From positions 1 to 64,000 of the forward strand of contig NZ_QGGL01000011.1 in NCBI RefSeq assembly GCF_003148565.1: 64,000 nucleotides of DNA, in the 5' to 3' direction. The position numbers and the translations under genes were made by a program. Positions 18,540-27,765 of the stretch are shown one piece after another. The notes under the pieces were generated by a model, which was not told where the DNA came from, made no database searches, and saw only the letters and a list, made by a program, of their open reading frames with translations. Each line of letters starts with the position of its first letter. Within the stretch, counting starts at the first letter, position 1. The DNA is from Tumebacillus permanentifrigoris (GTDB lineage: Bacteria; Bacillota; Bacilli; Tumebacillales; Tumebacillaceae).

Positions 18540-19402
18540 CACGAGCATTCCTCCTGACCGTTGAGTTGCAACTTCATCGCCAGCATCAAGTTGGCGAAAA
18601 GTTGTGCGGTCGTCACCGTGCCGACGCCGCCTGGGGTCGGGGTCATCGCCGCGACATGGTTCAGAACGTCGGGTGCAACATCGCCGACGATGGAGCCGTC
18701 CTCCGTCTCGTTGATCCCAGCATCGACGATCACGAGATTCTCATGAACCATCTCCGCTGTGACCAAGTTTTTGCGACCGGTCGCGACAAATGCATAGTCC
18801 GCACGCTTGAGGTGGAGAGCGAGATCCGGGGTCTTGGAATTGCAGACCGTCACGGTCGCTTTTTCACGCAACAGCAAGTGCAGGAGCGGTTTGCCGACCG
18901 TCTCTCCGATCCCGATCAGCACGACGTGCTTGGCGAAAACGCTGTAGCCGTGGTGCTTGAGCAAGCCTAGACAAGCCAGCGGGGTCGCCGGGTAGAGTCC
19001 AGTTGTGCCATTGATCGTGGCGAGCAGGTTTGAAGCGGTGAGACCGTCAACGTCCTTGCGCGGGTCGATCGCGGAGATGATGCGTTCCTTGGTGAGGTGC
19101 TTCGGGAGCGGGAGTTCCAGCATGATCCCGTGAACATCCGGGTCGCGGTTGAGTTTGTCGAGCACGTTGAGCAGAAATTCCTCGGTGACGTTTCCTGGAA
19201 ATTTGTGCAGTTCGTAGTCGATTCCAAGTTTGTCGGCTGCGCGGCCTTTGGCTTCCGCGTAGTAGAGCGATGCGGGGTCACCTTCGATCAGAATCGTGGC
19301 CATGCGCGGTTCACGACCCTGTGCTTTCCAAGCCTCGACTTGTGTGAGGACGTCCTGTCGGATGCTGTCTGCGAATTCCTTGCCTTTCATGGGCTTCGTC
19401 AT
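18539..19402 (-). CDS. folD: FolD-like methylenetetrahydrofolate dehydrogenase/cyclohydrolase, divergent
   Basis: 287 residues with the FolD layout: catalytic Lys in YYAEAKGRAADKLGI, PLPKH near residue 100, DVDGL, and a C-terminal TPTPGGVGTVTTAQL. The dinucleotide-binding motif reads GIGETVGKP where most FolD have GRSxxVGxP, and the usual PVPGGVGPMT is altered, so this is a divergent branch. Known FolD enzymes convert methylene-THF to methenyl-THF with NAD(P). Heads the leftward operon with a cyclodeaminase and LysR gene. ATG 19402 is preceded by TAAGGAGG. Whether it keeps the cyclohydrolase activity is unclear. Confidence 0.85.
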   Translation of the reverse strand: MTKPMKGKEFADSIRQDVLTQVEAWKAQGREPRMATILIEGDPASLYYAEAKGRAADKLGIDYELHKFPGNVTEEFLLNVLDKLNRDPDVHGIMLELPLPKHLTKERIISAIDPRKDVDGLTASNLLATINGTTGLYPATPLACLGLLKHHGYSVFAKHVVLIGIGETVGKPLLHLLLREKATVTVCNSKTPDLALHLKRADYAFVATGRKNLVTAEMVHENLVIVDAGINETEDGSIVGDVAPDVLNHVAAMTPTPGGVGTVTTAQLFANLMLAMKLQLNGQEECS

Positions 19403-19765
19403 AAGTTTCCAACCTCCTTAATCTCGAACATTATGTCTGTCGTGTCGGTAAAACGTTCGACATTTTCTCTGTTTTTGATTATACACATGCTCAATCATGC
19501 TGTCGAGCCTTAGTAAAGGCGAATGGTGGACTTTGCAACATCTTTGTGAACACGTTCTGATCGCGTGGGTTCTTACCTATTAATAATAACATAGCGCAAC
19601 GTTGACACCTAGTCAGGATGATGTTAGGGTTAGAAGACGTAGACACTTCGTTAAATTTTCAGAATACGCAAGCGGTTGCACTTTGGGCGCTTGCCCTTTT
19701 TATACCGATAGAGAAAGCGGTTACATGTTAGGTGTGGCCTAGTTGAGCAGAGGAGGGATGACAGC
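19403..19765. other. Intergenic region between divergent folD and glycosyltransferase genes
   Basis: 363 bases without a convincing ORF. It must hold the folD promoter on the minus strand. For the rightward gene, TTGACA lies near 19602 but with only a weak TAGGGT at the right distance. A TTTTATA stretch occurs near 19698. No clear operator or terminator seen. Confidence 0.5.
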
Positions 19766-21388
19766 ATGCGGAGTGCATCGGAAGTAGTTCGCATCGGCTA
19801 TGTCGACGGGCAATCCCGGCGACGGTATGAACGGGTGTTTCACGATTGGGCGCAGTCTCTAGGTAAGCAGGTCGTGCTGGTCAAGATCCCTCCGTTTGCT
19901 TTTATGAAATTGTTTGGCGGCTCGATCCAGCATTGGGTGGAGTGCCTGCCAGAATCGTTGCCGTTTCTCAGTGAAGGGGTCGAGCGGCTGGCTCGTCAGT
20001 ATGGGTTGGACGCGTGGTATGTGAATTTGCCGATGATTGCGCCGTATCTGTTGATGGCGCGCAACTACGGCAAGTTGGATCTCGGCTTTCTGCTGATTGC
20101 GCACTCCGTCGGTTCAGAAGCGTGGCTCCGGAAGTGGGTGAGCGTCGCCCCGTGGTTGACGGTTCGCGATGTGTTGTTGACGGGCTCGCGTTCGGTGCAG
20201 GAGGCGTTGTTGCAGATCTCCCCCCAGTTTGCCGTGGCGGTCGAAGCACCCCCGTGCATCACGGTGCGAGAGGCGGAAGTAGCGGGCTCAGACTCCGGCG
20301 TGCAGTTGTTGGCGGTCGGTGTGGATGAGGGCAAAAACATCGAGGCGCTGCTCGACTGTTTCGCAGGCGTGCGGCAACAAGTGCCAGATGCACACCTGAC
20401 GTTGCTCGGGGAGTTTGCCGTTCGGATGCTGGCCTCGGCAAGTGTATTGTCGACCACGCGTGGCGGTGGCGTGGTCGGGATGCCGAGTTGGGCGGAGTCG
20501 TGGGCACGCACGATCGCGTCGAGTTTTTCGAAGGACATCATGTCGGCGACGATGGCGCAAAAACTCGATGCGCTGGAAGCACAGGAAGTCGAACGCGTCG
20601 GACTGCATGTGATGCAGATGGTGGAGGAGCGCGGGTTGCAAGGCGCGGTCACGTTTCGGGTTTCTGCTACGGAGGAGGAGCGCGACCGCCAGTTTCGAGG
20701 TTCCGATCTGTTGGTCGACCTCTCGACTGACCCAGGGGAGACGCTGGGGTTCCATCTGCTCCAAGCGAAGGCCTGCGGCCTGCCGGTCGTCTGCACGGGC
20801 TGGAATGGATTTGGCGAATTGATCGAGGATGACGGAGACGGTGTGCTGATCGATGTGGAATGGTCTGGTGCTACGCCACAGGTCGACCTGAACGGGGCGG
20901 TGCAGACGTTGGTGCGCCTGCTGGAAGATCCGAACTTGCGCACGCGCATGGCAGCACGCGCTCTGGAACGCGCGCATCAGTATGACAATGCGCACGTCAT
21001 GCCAGCCGTCACGTTGGAAGTGCAGGAAGCACAGGGCCGCGAGGTGTCTTGGGAGCGCTGGACAGAGTGGGCTCATCTGAGCCAGATCGAGGCGGATCAA
21101 GAACCTAGTGGCGCGTTGAACCCGGTGGAGCACAGTCTGTTCTCGCGCTCAGACATGGAGGAACGCTGTTCGGTGGCGAATGCGGTACACCAGCTCGCCT
21201 TCACGCCGTTGCGTCAGTTGGGTCCGATCTACCACTTGGCGAGCCTCGAATCGCTCGGCTGGCTGGACGAGACGCCAACCTCCGTGTTGACGGGGGGCAC
21301 GCAGGTGCCGCTTTCAGACTGGTACCCGCGTGTCCGCTCGATCATCGGTCACTATGCAGGCAAGGTCGAAACGGATGTACAGAGATAA
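19766..21388 (+). CDS. GT-B glycosyltransferase, group 1-like
   Basis: 540 residues. The central and C-terminal parts carry the GT4/group 1 pattern: an LLAVGVDEGKNIEALLDCF segment, then DLSTDPGETLGFHLLQAKACGLPVV, where the Glu residues of the E-x7-E region bind the nucleotide sugar. About 50 residues (approximately 225-275) are inserted compared with a minimal fold. The last ~130 residues are an extra helical domain with no match I recognise. No signal peptide. Start ATG 19766 behind AGAGGAGGG. Donor and acceptor unknown. Confidence 0.75.
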   Translation: MRSASEVVRIGYVDGQSRRRYERVFHDWAQSLGKQVVLVKIPPFAFMKLFGGSIQHWVECLPESLPFLSEGVERLARQYGLDAWYVNLPMIAPYLLMARNYGKLDLGFLLIAHSVGSEAWLRKWVSVAPWLTVRDVLLTGSRSVQEALLQISPQFAVAVEAPPCITVREAEVAGSDSGVQLLAVGVDEGKNIEALLDCFAGVRQQVPDAHLTLLGEFAVRMLASASVLSTTRGGGVVGMPSWAESWARTIASSFSKDIMSATMAQKLDALEAQEVERVGLHVMQMVEERGLQGAVTFRVSATEEERDRQFRGSDLLVDLSTDPGETLGFHLLQAKACGLPVVCTGWNGFGELIEDDGDGVLIDVEWSGATPQVDLNGAVQTLVRLLEDPNLRTRMAARALERAHQYDNAHVMPAVTLEVQEAQGREVSWERWTEWAHLSQIEADQEPSGALNPVEHSLFSRSDMEERCSVANAVHQLAFTPLRQLGPIYHLASLESLGWLDETPTSVLTGGTQVPLSDWYPRVRSIIGHYAGKVETDVQR

Positions 21389-21399
21389 TCTCGTCTGAT

Positions 21400-21435
21400 A
21401 AAAAGGAAGCGTCCCGAGTGGGCGCTTCCTTTTTT
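21400..21435 (+). terminator. Rho-independent terminator
   Basis: aaaaggaagcg and cgcttcctttt arms, extended by ccc/ggg around a short loop, with T5 after. Confidence 0.9.
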
Positions 21436-21514
21436 GCAGGAGTGGGGTTGTAAGCCATCGGAACCGCCGATGATGTCGATCAGTTTTATCAGTTTCCCCA
21501 ATCTTCAGCTCACA

Positions 21515-21523
21515 TGCTACAAT
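21515..21523 (+). promoter_or_regulatory. Candidate extended -10 element
   Basis: TGC-TACAAT 23 bases before the permease start; no clear -35 element. Confidence 0.45.
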
Positions 21524-21545
21524 CGCAACTGAGGAGGGGAAGCAT

Positions 21546-22805
21546 ATGAGTCAATCGAAAACGTTGCAAAAAACAATTCGACTACCGCAATTGGTCGCAC
21601 TCTATATAGGCGCAGTCGTCGGTTCCGGCGTCCTGCTCGTGCCAGGGCTCGCAGCGGAGATCGCCGGTCCGGCGTCGTTGATCGCGTGGGGAATCATGGC
21701 GTTGTTGGTTCTGCCGATGGGCCTCACGATGGGGTTGTTATCTGCTCGCTTTCCTCATGCAGGTGGGGTCTCGCACTTCGTCACGCGGGCGTTTGGTGAG
21801 CGATGGGGGGCGCTGGTCGGCTGGTTTTTCCTCTTGTCTGTGCCGCTCGGCGTTCCGATTAATGGCTTGACCGCGTCTGGCTATCTCGCGGCGGCGATGC
21901 ATCTGAGCGATGTGCAACAAGCGCTGGTCGCCGGGGTCATCATGCTCGTGGCGCTCGGCACCAACTGGCTGGGGATGAAAGTTGCCGGGCAGGTGCAAGT
22001 GGCGGTCGTCGCGGCGATCGTCGTGGTGCTGGTGGCGGCGTTTGCTGGGTCGGTGCCGAACTGGGACGTGGTGCATCTGCAGCCCTTCATGCCGCATGGC
22101 TGGTGGAGCGTAGGGGAAGTGGCGGCCATCCTGTTCTGGTGCTTCATCGGCTGGGAGGCGGTCTCACATCTGTCGGAGGAGTTCGTCGACCCGGAGCGGA
22201 CGGCGGTCCGCGGTGTCCTGCTGGCTGTAGGTGCGGTCGGCGTGCTCTACCTGATGGCAGCGGTTGCGACCGTCGCCACGGGGAGTTACGGCGGCACGGA
22301 CACGGTTGCTGCGCTCTCCCGCGTGATTCAACAGATCCTCGGTCCGTTCGGTGGGATCTTGGCGGCGGTTACGGCGGTGTTCATCTGCACGGCGACAGCG
22401 ATTGCTTATACGGGTGCGGCTTCGCGCGTCGCATTGGCGTTGGCTCGCCAAGGGCAGGCACCGCGCCAGTTCGGACAGATCGATGAAAAAAGGAACACGC
22501 CTTCGGGGGCGTTGTACTTTCTCGGGGCTTGCTATCTGATCGTGCTGGTGTTGTATGCGAACGGGTTGATTTCGATCAAAGCGCTGATCCAACTGCCGAA
22601 TGCGACATTTATTGCAACGTATCTCGGAGGTTGTCTCGCCGCAGTGCGCTTGCTGCACGATAGCAAGTGGGGCTTGCGCTGTGCATGGATTTCGCTGTTG
22701 ATGACGCTTGCCGTCTACCCGTTCCTCGGCTGGATGGGGTTGTACCCAGTCGTGATCGGGGCGGCCGTCTTGCTATTTTCGAAAAAAGGAAACGCCCTCG
22801 CGTGA
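21546..22805 (+). CDS. APC-superfamily amino acid transporter (YjeH-like)
   Basis: 419 residues with twelve hydrophobic segments. The N-terminal IGAVVGSGVLLVPGLAAEIAG is the APC substrate-binding helix break, and CFIGWEAVSHLSEEFVDPER marks the TM6 region of the YjeH/YjeE subgroup, whose E. coli member exports methionine and branched-chain amino acids. Direction of transport here is not known. GAGGAGGGG ribosome site. The terminator stem begins inside the last codons. Confidence 0.85.
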   Translation: MSQSKTLQKTIRLPQLVALYIGAVVGSGVLLVPGLAAEIAGPASLIAWGIMALLVLPMGLTMGLLSARFPHAGGVSHFVTRAFGERWGALVGWFFLLSVPLGVPINGLTASGYLAAAMHLSDVQQALVAGVIMLVALGTNWLGMKVAGQVQVAVVAAIVVVLVAAFAGSVPNWDVVHLQPFMPHGWWSVGEVAAILFWCFIGWEAVSHLSEEFVDPERTAVRGVLLAVGAVGVLYLMAAVATVATGSYGGTDTVAALSRVIQQILGPFGGILAAVTAVFICTATAIAYTGAASRVALALARQGQAPRQFGQIDEKRNTPSGALYFLGACYLIVLVLYANGLISIKALIQLPNATFIATYLGGCLAAVRLLHDSKWGLRCAWISLLMTLAVYPFLGWMGLYPVVIGAAVLLFSKKGNALA

Positions 22806-22820
22806 GGGCGTTTCCTTTTT
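22782..22820. terminator. Bidirectional terminator overlapping the permease 3' end
   Basis: aaaaaaggaaacgccctc/gagggcgtttcctttttt perfect hairpin; serves the permease and the Septu operon from opposite sides. Confidence 0.92.
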
Positions 22821-22822
22821 TG

Positions 22823-23494
22823 TTAGAGCGATCGCAAGATCTGTTGAGCTACGAAAGAGTATTCGCGAAGGCGGCCTTGTGCATCCGGTGTTTGGTAGCT
22901 GTCCAGCAAGAGTGTAATCTCCTCGGGGGTGAGTTCGAGATCGAAGTCATCTCCTAAAAAGCTGGCTACAAGGCTTTTACGGTCGGATTCCAATTCATAC
23001 TTGTTTAGACGTAACGCATTTATTGTCGAATCTGCTCTTTGATATTCAGGTGCGTGCGGATCATTCGAGGTGGGGAAGATCTCGCCCAGTTTGCTAAAGC
23101 GAAAATACCCCTCGCAATCTACCTCATGAGGGGAAATGAATAAGTTTCTGTCATACCATCGATCCTTGGCATGTCCGCAGGTATCATCTCCGTCTGGGCG
23201 GCGTCTCGATTGGCAGGATGCGAGCATGTTTTGAAAGGAATAGGTAGTGACACCAGGGTGATCACGATGAGGCAATCGTGATTTGGGAATGACGTGTTCA
23301 ATATGACTGTTCTGCGGATCGATGCTTTTCCCACAATATCCGCAGAGGTAATGCTGTTCCTGTAACAGCTCGACTTTCAAGTCAGTTTTTTTCTGCTGAT
23401 CATTTTTGAAAAAATCATCCCATGACAAGTGTGTCTTGCCCCGTTTGAAATCTCGATACCAGTCTGGTTGGGAGCGTTTCTGGATGTATCTCAT
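22823..23494 (-). CDS. ptuB: Septu-type HNH endonuclease PtuB
   Basis: 223 residues. An HNH zinc-finger nuclease: CGYCGK (~51-56), then HIEHVIPKSR with the first HNH histidines, the NMLASC asparagine and a second Cys in DTCGHAKD. This is the layout of PtuB and the TIGR02646 family seen in Septu and retron Ec78-type effectors. The gene overlaps the ATPase gene by four bases (ATGA). Known Septu systems pair PtuA with PtuB to degrade DNA or tRNA on phage infection. The function is inferred from this pairing. Confidence 0.82.
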   Translation of the reverse strand: MRYIQKRSQPDWYRDFKRGKTHLSWDDFFKNDQQKKTDLKVELLQEQHYLCGYCGKSIDPQNSHIEHVIPKSRLPHRDHPGVTTYSFQNMLASCQSRRRPDGDDTCGHAKDRWYDRNLFISPHEVDCEGYFRFSKLGEIFPTSNDPHAPEYQRADSTINALRLNKYELESDRKSLVASFLGDDFDLELTPEEITLLLDSYQTPDAQGRLREYSFVAQQILRSL

Positions 23495-24795
23495 CGCCCA
23501 ATCGTCCTCTTGCGGTGAATGAGGGTGGAGGCTTTGAGGAGTTCTGATGGTTTGACGGCTCCGACGAACAGTTCCAGTTCCTTAAGCTTTGCTTCGGCTT
23601 GGTCTAGTTCGTTTTGTTCGATGAGGCGGAAGAGTACGTGCATACCTGCTTTCACATCGACGTTTCGTGAAGAAGCACCCATGACATCTTCGAGCACGAA
23701 ATTTACGTCCTGTCCGAAGACAGGGTCGTGCTCTTCGAGATGGTTGCCTTCGGAGTCGTAAGACAGGACATACATTTTCAGGTCGCGCACTTCACTGACC
23801 ACTTGGGGAGAGTGGGTGGTGAAAATGAATTGGACGTTCGGGAAGGTTTTCTGGAATCCGTTGATCACTTCGCGCTGCCAGGCAGGATGCAGGTGCAATT
23901 CCACTTCATCGATGAGGACGAGACCTTCGCCTTCCAAAGGTTTTGCCAGACCCGGATTGGCGAGGGCCAGTCGGCGGGCGAGGTCACCAATTAAGGCAAG
24001 GAGGATTTTTTCACCGTCAGAGAGTTGATTGACGGTGAGGGTCTTGCCGTTTTTGTCGATCAACATGCGCTGTGTGGGTACGCGGGAGATGCGCAGGTTT
24101 TTAAAGCCAGGGAGGAAGGCTTCTATCGCCTCCCTTACAGCTTGCAGGTGTGGATGAACAAAGAGACGGTCCTTCTGAATCTTGTTTTCGTTCTCAATGT
24201 CTTCTTGATAGCGGAACCATCTGAAGAATTCTATGAAGTTGACGCCGACGGAGAGGGCATCGTCTAATGCGATGTTTTGATAGGAAGTATAACTTTTGTC
24301 TGTTAGACTCACAGGAATCTCGAGTACTGCTCGGTGCACTGGATAGTAAACGGTTATCGGAATTGAATCTGTGTATTCTCCGAGATAAACTTGACCATCT
24401 TCGCGAAGATGACCTGAGAAAAAATTATGATCAATTAGATCCTCTATTTTTGCTGCTAGATTCGTGAGGGGATCTTCGCCTACAATCGTGGTATTCTTTT
24501 GCGATTGCTTTCTACTTAATCCCCAATCATATTGATTGCCTTCATAGATCGTTGAAATCGATACCTTACCCATAGCCCGGTCATGCCGTATATCAAGATC
24601 ACTAAAATTTCGTTGAAGTACATCGTCTTGGGTAATCGATTTTAATAAGGGTGCCATCGCAGTCGCAATCGCATCTAAAACCGTAGACTTACCCGCACCA
24701 TTCATACCGATGATGATCGCACTCTGTCCGTCCAATTGTAGTTGCAAACGTGGAAACCCACGATAGTTCTCAAGTTCAAGACGTGCTAGTTTCAT
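23491..24795 (-). CDS. ptuA: Septu-type AAA ATPase PtuA
   Basis: 434 residues of the SMC-like/overcoming-lysogenisation-defect ATPase type. Walker A GMNGAGKST at ~30-38, an interrupted middle with helices in place of long coils, a signature LSDGEKILLALIGDLARRL, Walker B VLIDEVELHLHP and the switch TTHSPQVVSEV. The C-terminal ~90 residues are helical. First gene of the two-gene Septu unit with ptuB. ATG 24795 has GAGGTGTCC upstream. Base composition appears less GC-rich than the neighbouring housekeeping genes, in line with transfer. Confidence 0.85.
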   Translation of the reverse strand: MKLARLELENYRGFPRLQLQLDGQSAIIIGMNGAGKSTVLDAIATAMAPLLKSITQDDVLQRNFSDLDIRHDRAMGKVSISTIYEGNQYDWGLSRKQSQKNTTIVGEDPLTNLAAKIEDLIDHNFFSGHLREDGQVYLGEYTDSIPITVYYPVHRAVLEIPVSLTDKSYTSYQNIALDDALSVGVNFIEFFRWFRYQEDIENENKIQKDRLFVHPHLQAVREAIEAFLPGFKNLRISRVPTQRMLIDKNGKTLTVNQLSDGEKILLALIGDLARRLALANPGLAKPLEGEGLVLIDEVELHLHPAWQREVINGFQKTFPNVQFIFTTHSPQVVSEVRDLKMYVLSYDSEGNHLEEHDPVFGQDVNFVLEDVMGASSRNVDVKAGMHVLFRLIEQNELDQAEAKLKELELFVGAVKPSELLKASTLIHRKRTIGR

Positions 24796-24908
24796 GTGGA
24801 CACCTCTTCATGCTTGATATGAACCCACTTCTCGTTATGTACCTCATGCCAACCTTTCAGACATTTTCTCATAGATTCACTGAAACATCCAGAAGCCACC
24901 AATCCTTC

Positions 24909-24917
24909 TGCTACAAT
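24909..24917 (+). promoter_or_regulatory. Candidate extended -10 element
   Basis: TGC-TACAAT 23 bases before the response-regulator start; the -35 region is not obvious. Confidence 0.45.
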
Positions 24918-24940
24918 AAAAACGACAGGAGGTCTCACCC

Positions 24941-25642
24941 ATGAAAACCATCCTCATCGTCGACGACGAAGCCAAAATCCGCGACGTGGTCGCGTCCTAC
25001 TTACAAAAAGAAAACTACCGCACCCTCGAAGCCGCTACAGGCCGTGAAGCCTTGGAACATCTCAACACCAGCAATCCGCAGATCGACCTCTGCATCCTCG
25101 ACCTCATGCTCCCGGACATCTCGGGGGAGGAGGTCTGTAGACAGATTCGCCGCACCTCTGCGCTCCCCATCCTCATGCTGACAGCTAAAGTCACAGAGGA
25201 TGACCGCATCGCGGGACTCTCCCTCGGTGCGGACGACTACCTCAGCAAGCCGTTCTCCCCGCGTGAACTCGTCGCCCGCGTCAAAGCGATCCTGCGCCGT
25301 AGCTCCGAACACCAACTGCTCGCCGATCGCGTCGAGTTTGACGGAGGGGCGTTGTTGATCGACACCGTGAAGCACGAAGTCTATCGCGACCAGCACGCGC
25401 TCACCCTCACCCCCAACGAGTACAAGCTCTTGCTCGTCCTCGCCCGCCATCCCTTGCGCACGTTCACACGAGATGAGTTGGTGGAAAAAGTGCTCGGCTT
25501 CGACTTTGAAGGCGATCCGCGCACTATCGATCAACATATGAAAAACCTCCGCCAAAAACTCGAATCCGACCCGAAGTCGCCGCGCTACTTAGTCACTGTC
25601 TATGGCATCGGCTACAAGTTCGCAGGAGGTGACTCGGCATGA
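24941..25642 (+). CDS. OmpR-family response regulator
   Basis: 233 residues. Receiver domain with Asp8-Asp9, phospho-acceptor Asp54 (CILDLMLPD), Thr81 and Lys103 (LSKPF), then a winged-helix DNA-binding domain (TPNEYKLLLVLARHPLRTFTR, YLVTVYGIGYKF). Translationally coupled by ATGA to the following kinase gene. Confidence 0.93.
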   Translation: MKTILIVDDEAKIRDVVASYLQKENYRTLEAATGREALEHLNTSNPQIDLCILDLMLPDISGEEVCRQIRRTSALPILMLTAKVTEDDRIAGLSLGADDYLSKPFSPRELVARVKAILRRSSEHQLLADRVEFDGGALLIDTVKHEVYRDQHALTLTPNEYKLLLVLARHPLRTFTRDELVEKVLGFDFEGDPRTIDQHMKNLRQKLESDPKSPRYLVTVYGIGYKFAGGDSA

Positions 25643-26739
25643 GTGCCTTGGGCATGCGCGGTTTACACGCCCGGCTCACGTGGACGCTGATCGGGATCGC
25701 CGCTGGCGTTCTGGCGTTGGCGACCCTCGTCATGTTGCTGGAGACGCATCATCACTTCGGCATGTACGAGAGCCAGATGCAGACCTCGCAAGACCATGAC
25801 CTGAGCGATCTGAACTCGCACGTTGAGATGGCGTTGGTGCAGTCGATTCTCTGGACTGCTCTGGGGGCGCTGTTGATCTCGATCGTCGTCTCCTTTTTCG
25901 TAGCGAAGCGCATCACCGCGCCCTTGATCGGGATGCGGCGCACGGCAGAACGCATGGCAGAGGGGCACTTAGAGGCGCGAACGGAAGTGGCGGGGGAGGA
26001 TGAGATGGCAGAGCTCGGGCGAACGCTGAACTGGCTGGCGGAGCAGTTGCAGGCCCAAGAGTCCCTGCGCAAGACGATGACCGCCGACATCGCACACGAA
26101 TTGCGCACACCGCTGACCACGTTGAAAAGTCACATGGAAGCTTTTGAGGACGGGGTCTGGGAACCGACGCCTGCACGCATCCGGGCCTGCTATGAGGAGA
26201 TCGAGCGCCTCATTCACCTCGTCCGCGATCTCGAACTCTTGACTCACATGGAATCTCCAGACTTCACGCTGAACCGCCACCCCGCAGACCTCGCGCTCGT
26301 GATCAAAAACGCGGCGGAGCGCACGCACGCCGCTTTTTTGCAAAAAGGGGTGGAGTTGCACACACAGCTTCCTCCGCGTGCGCCGGCCTCGATCGATCCA
26401 GAACGCATCACCCAAGTGGTGGTCAACCTGCTCTCCAACGCGCTCAAGTTTACGCCAGCGTCAGGGAAGGTGGTCGTCGAACTGCAAGACCGAGCGGACA
26501 GCTACGAACTCACCGTCACCGACACAGGCATCGGCATCGCGCCGTCTGATCAGCCCTATGTGTTCGAGCGTTTCTACCGTGCAGACAAATCTCGCGCACG
26601 ATCGCAGGGCGGTGGTGGAATTGGACTGACGATCGTCAAGCGTTTGGTAGAGGCGCATGGCGGCACGCTCCACCTGCACAGTGAACTGGGGCAGGGCTCG
26701 ACCTTCTGCATCAGGTTCTCGAAACAAGCCTCTACATAA
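25639..26739 (+). CDS. Membrane sensor histidine kinase
   Basis: 366 residues. Two membrane helices (~15-35 and ~72-92) enclose a very short external loop of about 35 residues containing ETHHHFGMYE, a His cluster that could bind metal. Then a HAMP linker, HisKA with DIAHELRTPLTTLKSH, and the ATPase boxes NLLSNALKFTP, DTGIGI, GGGGIGLTIVK. It pairs with the upstream regulator. The nearby His-rich lipoprotein suggests a metal or envelope stress signal; this is inference. Confidence 0.9.
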   Translation: MSALGMRGLHARLTWTLIGIAAGVLALATLVMLLETHHHFGMYESQMQTSQDHDLSDLNSHVEMALVQSILWTALGALLISIVVSFFVAKRITAPLIGMRRTAERMAEGHLEARTEVAGEDEMAELGRTLNWLAEQLQAQESLRKTMTADIAHELRTPLTTLKSHMEAFEDGVWEPTPARIRACYEEIERLIHLVRDLELLTHMESPDFTLNRHPADLALVIKNAAERTHAAFLQKGVELHTQLPPRAPASIDPERITQVVVNLLSNALKFTPASGKVVVELQDRADSYELTVTDTGIGIAPSDQPYVFERFYRADKSRARSQGGGGIGLTIVKRLVEAHGGTLHLHSELGQGSTFCIRFSKQAST

Positions 26740-26800
26740 CTTCTTCAAACTTGCGGGGTAGGATAGTCTTATCCACTCACTACGAAGGAGACGATCCCCC

Positions 26801-27652
26801 ATGACCAAGACGCGATGGATCGCAACGACCACAACAACCCTGATGCTGACGGCTGCCCTCATCGGATGCTCGACGAATCAGCAGGTGGCCCAAGACAACC
26901 ACAGCGCAGGTTCTCACGCGATCGACCATACCGACAGCCAGGATCACGCCGCCAAACCGACAGAACTGAAACCGGTCTGGCAATTTTCCGACGAGCATCC
27001 CCAAGCGAGACAGGATACCCAAGTGAAGTTCCAACTGCTCGACCCGACCGGTAGCCCGTTGACGCAGTACGACATCGTGCACGAGAAGCGATTGCACTTG
27101 ATCGTCGTCAGCGCAGACCTCAACTATTTCAATCACCTCCACCCGGACATGCAACAAGCCGGTCTGTTCACCCAGACCTTGAACCTCCCGCGCGGTGGGC
27201 GCTACAAACTGATCGCAGACGTCACGCCAACGGGCCAGAGCGCCTCGTCCTATGGGCAGTGGATCGAGGTCGGCGGGGACGAACTCGCGCTCAAACCGAT
27301 CCAGTTGGACACCGATCTCACCAAGACGGTCGCCGGGCAACAAGTCACGCTCCAGTTCGACCGCGCCCCCCAAGCTGGGCAGGAGACGATGATGACGTTC
27401 CACTTCGCCGACGCCACAACCCAGCAACCGACCACCGACCTTCAACCCTACCTGGGGGCAATCGGCCATGTCGTCGCGCTCAGTGCCGATGCGGAACAAT
27501 ATCTACACGTCCACCCGATGGAGGAAAAAGGCTCCGGCCCGGACGCCATGTTCCACATCGAGTTCCCCAAAAGCGGTCTCTACAAAATCTGGGGGCAGTT
27601 CCAACGCAAGGGTGAAGTGTTCATCGCGCCCTTTGTCATTCGAGTACCCTAA
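26801..27652 (+). CDS. Histidine-rich lipoprotein, possible metal-related
   Basis: 283 residues with a lipoprotein signal (TAALIGC lipobox). A His/Asp-rich stretch follows (HSAGSHAIDHTDSQDHAAK), then two repeated beta domains, each containing an H-x-H-P motif: FNHLHPDM and YLHVHPMEE. Similar secreted proteins with HLHP motifs occur near copper-handling genes. The gene follows the two-component pair by 61 bases, with AAGGAGACG before ATG 26801, and may be its target. Binding of copper or another metal is inferred, not shown. Confidence 0.65.
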   Translation: MTKTRWIATTTTTLMLTAALIGCSTNQQVAQDNHSAGSHAIDHTDSQDHAAKPTELKPVWQFSDEHPQARQDTQVKFQLLDPTGSPLTQYDIVHEKRLHLIVVSADLNYFNHLHPDMQQAGLFTQTLNLPRGGRYKLIADVTPTGQSASSYGQWIEVGGDELALKPIQLDTDLTKTVAGQQVTLQFDRAPQAGQETMMTFHFADATTQQPTTDLQPYLGAIGHVVALSADAEQYLHVHPMEEKGSGPDAMFHIEFPKSGLYKIWGQFQRKGEVFIAPFVIRVP

Positions 27653-27765
27653 GCAAAAATATCCCAGTATGCAGACTGTTAACTCATAAAGGAATTGTCG
27701 GATAGATGTCGAATTTCCCCTTCCAAGATCACTACATCATGATCAGGCAAAAGGGGCGCATGCAC

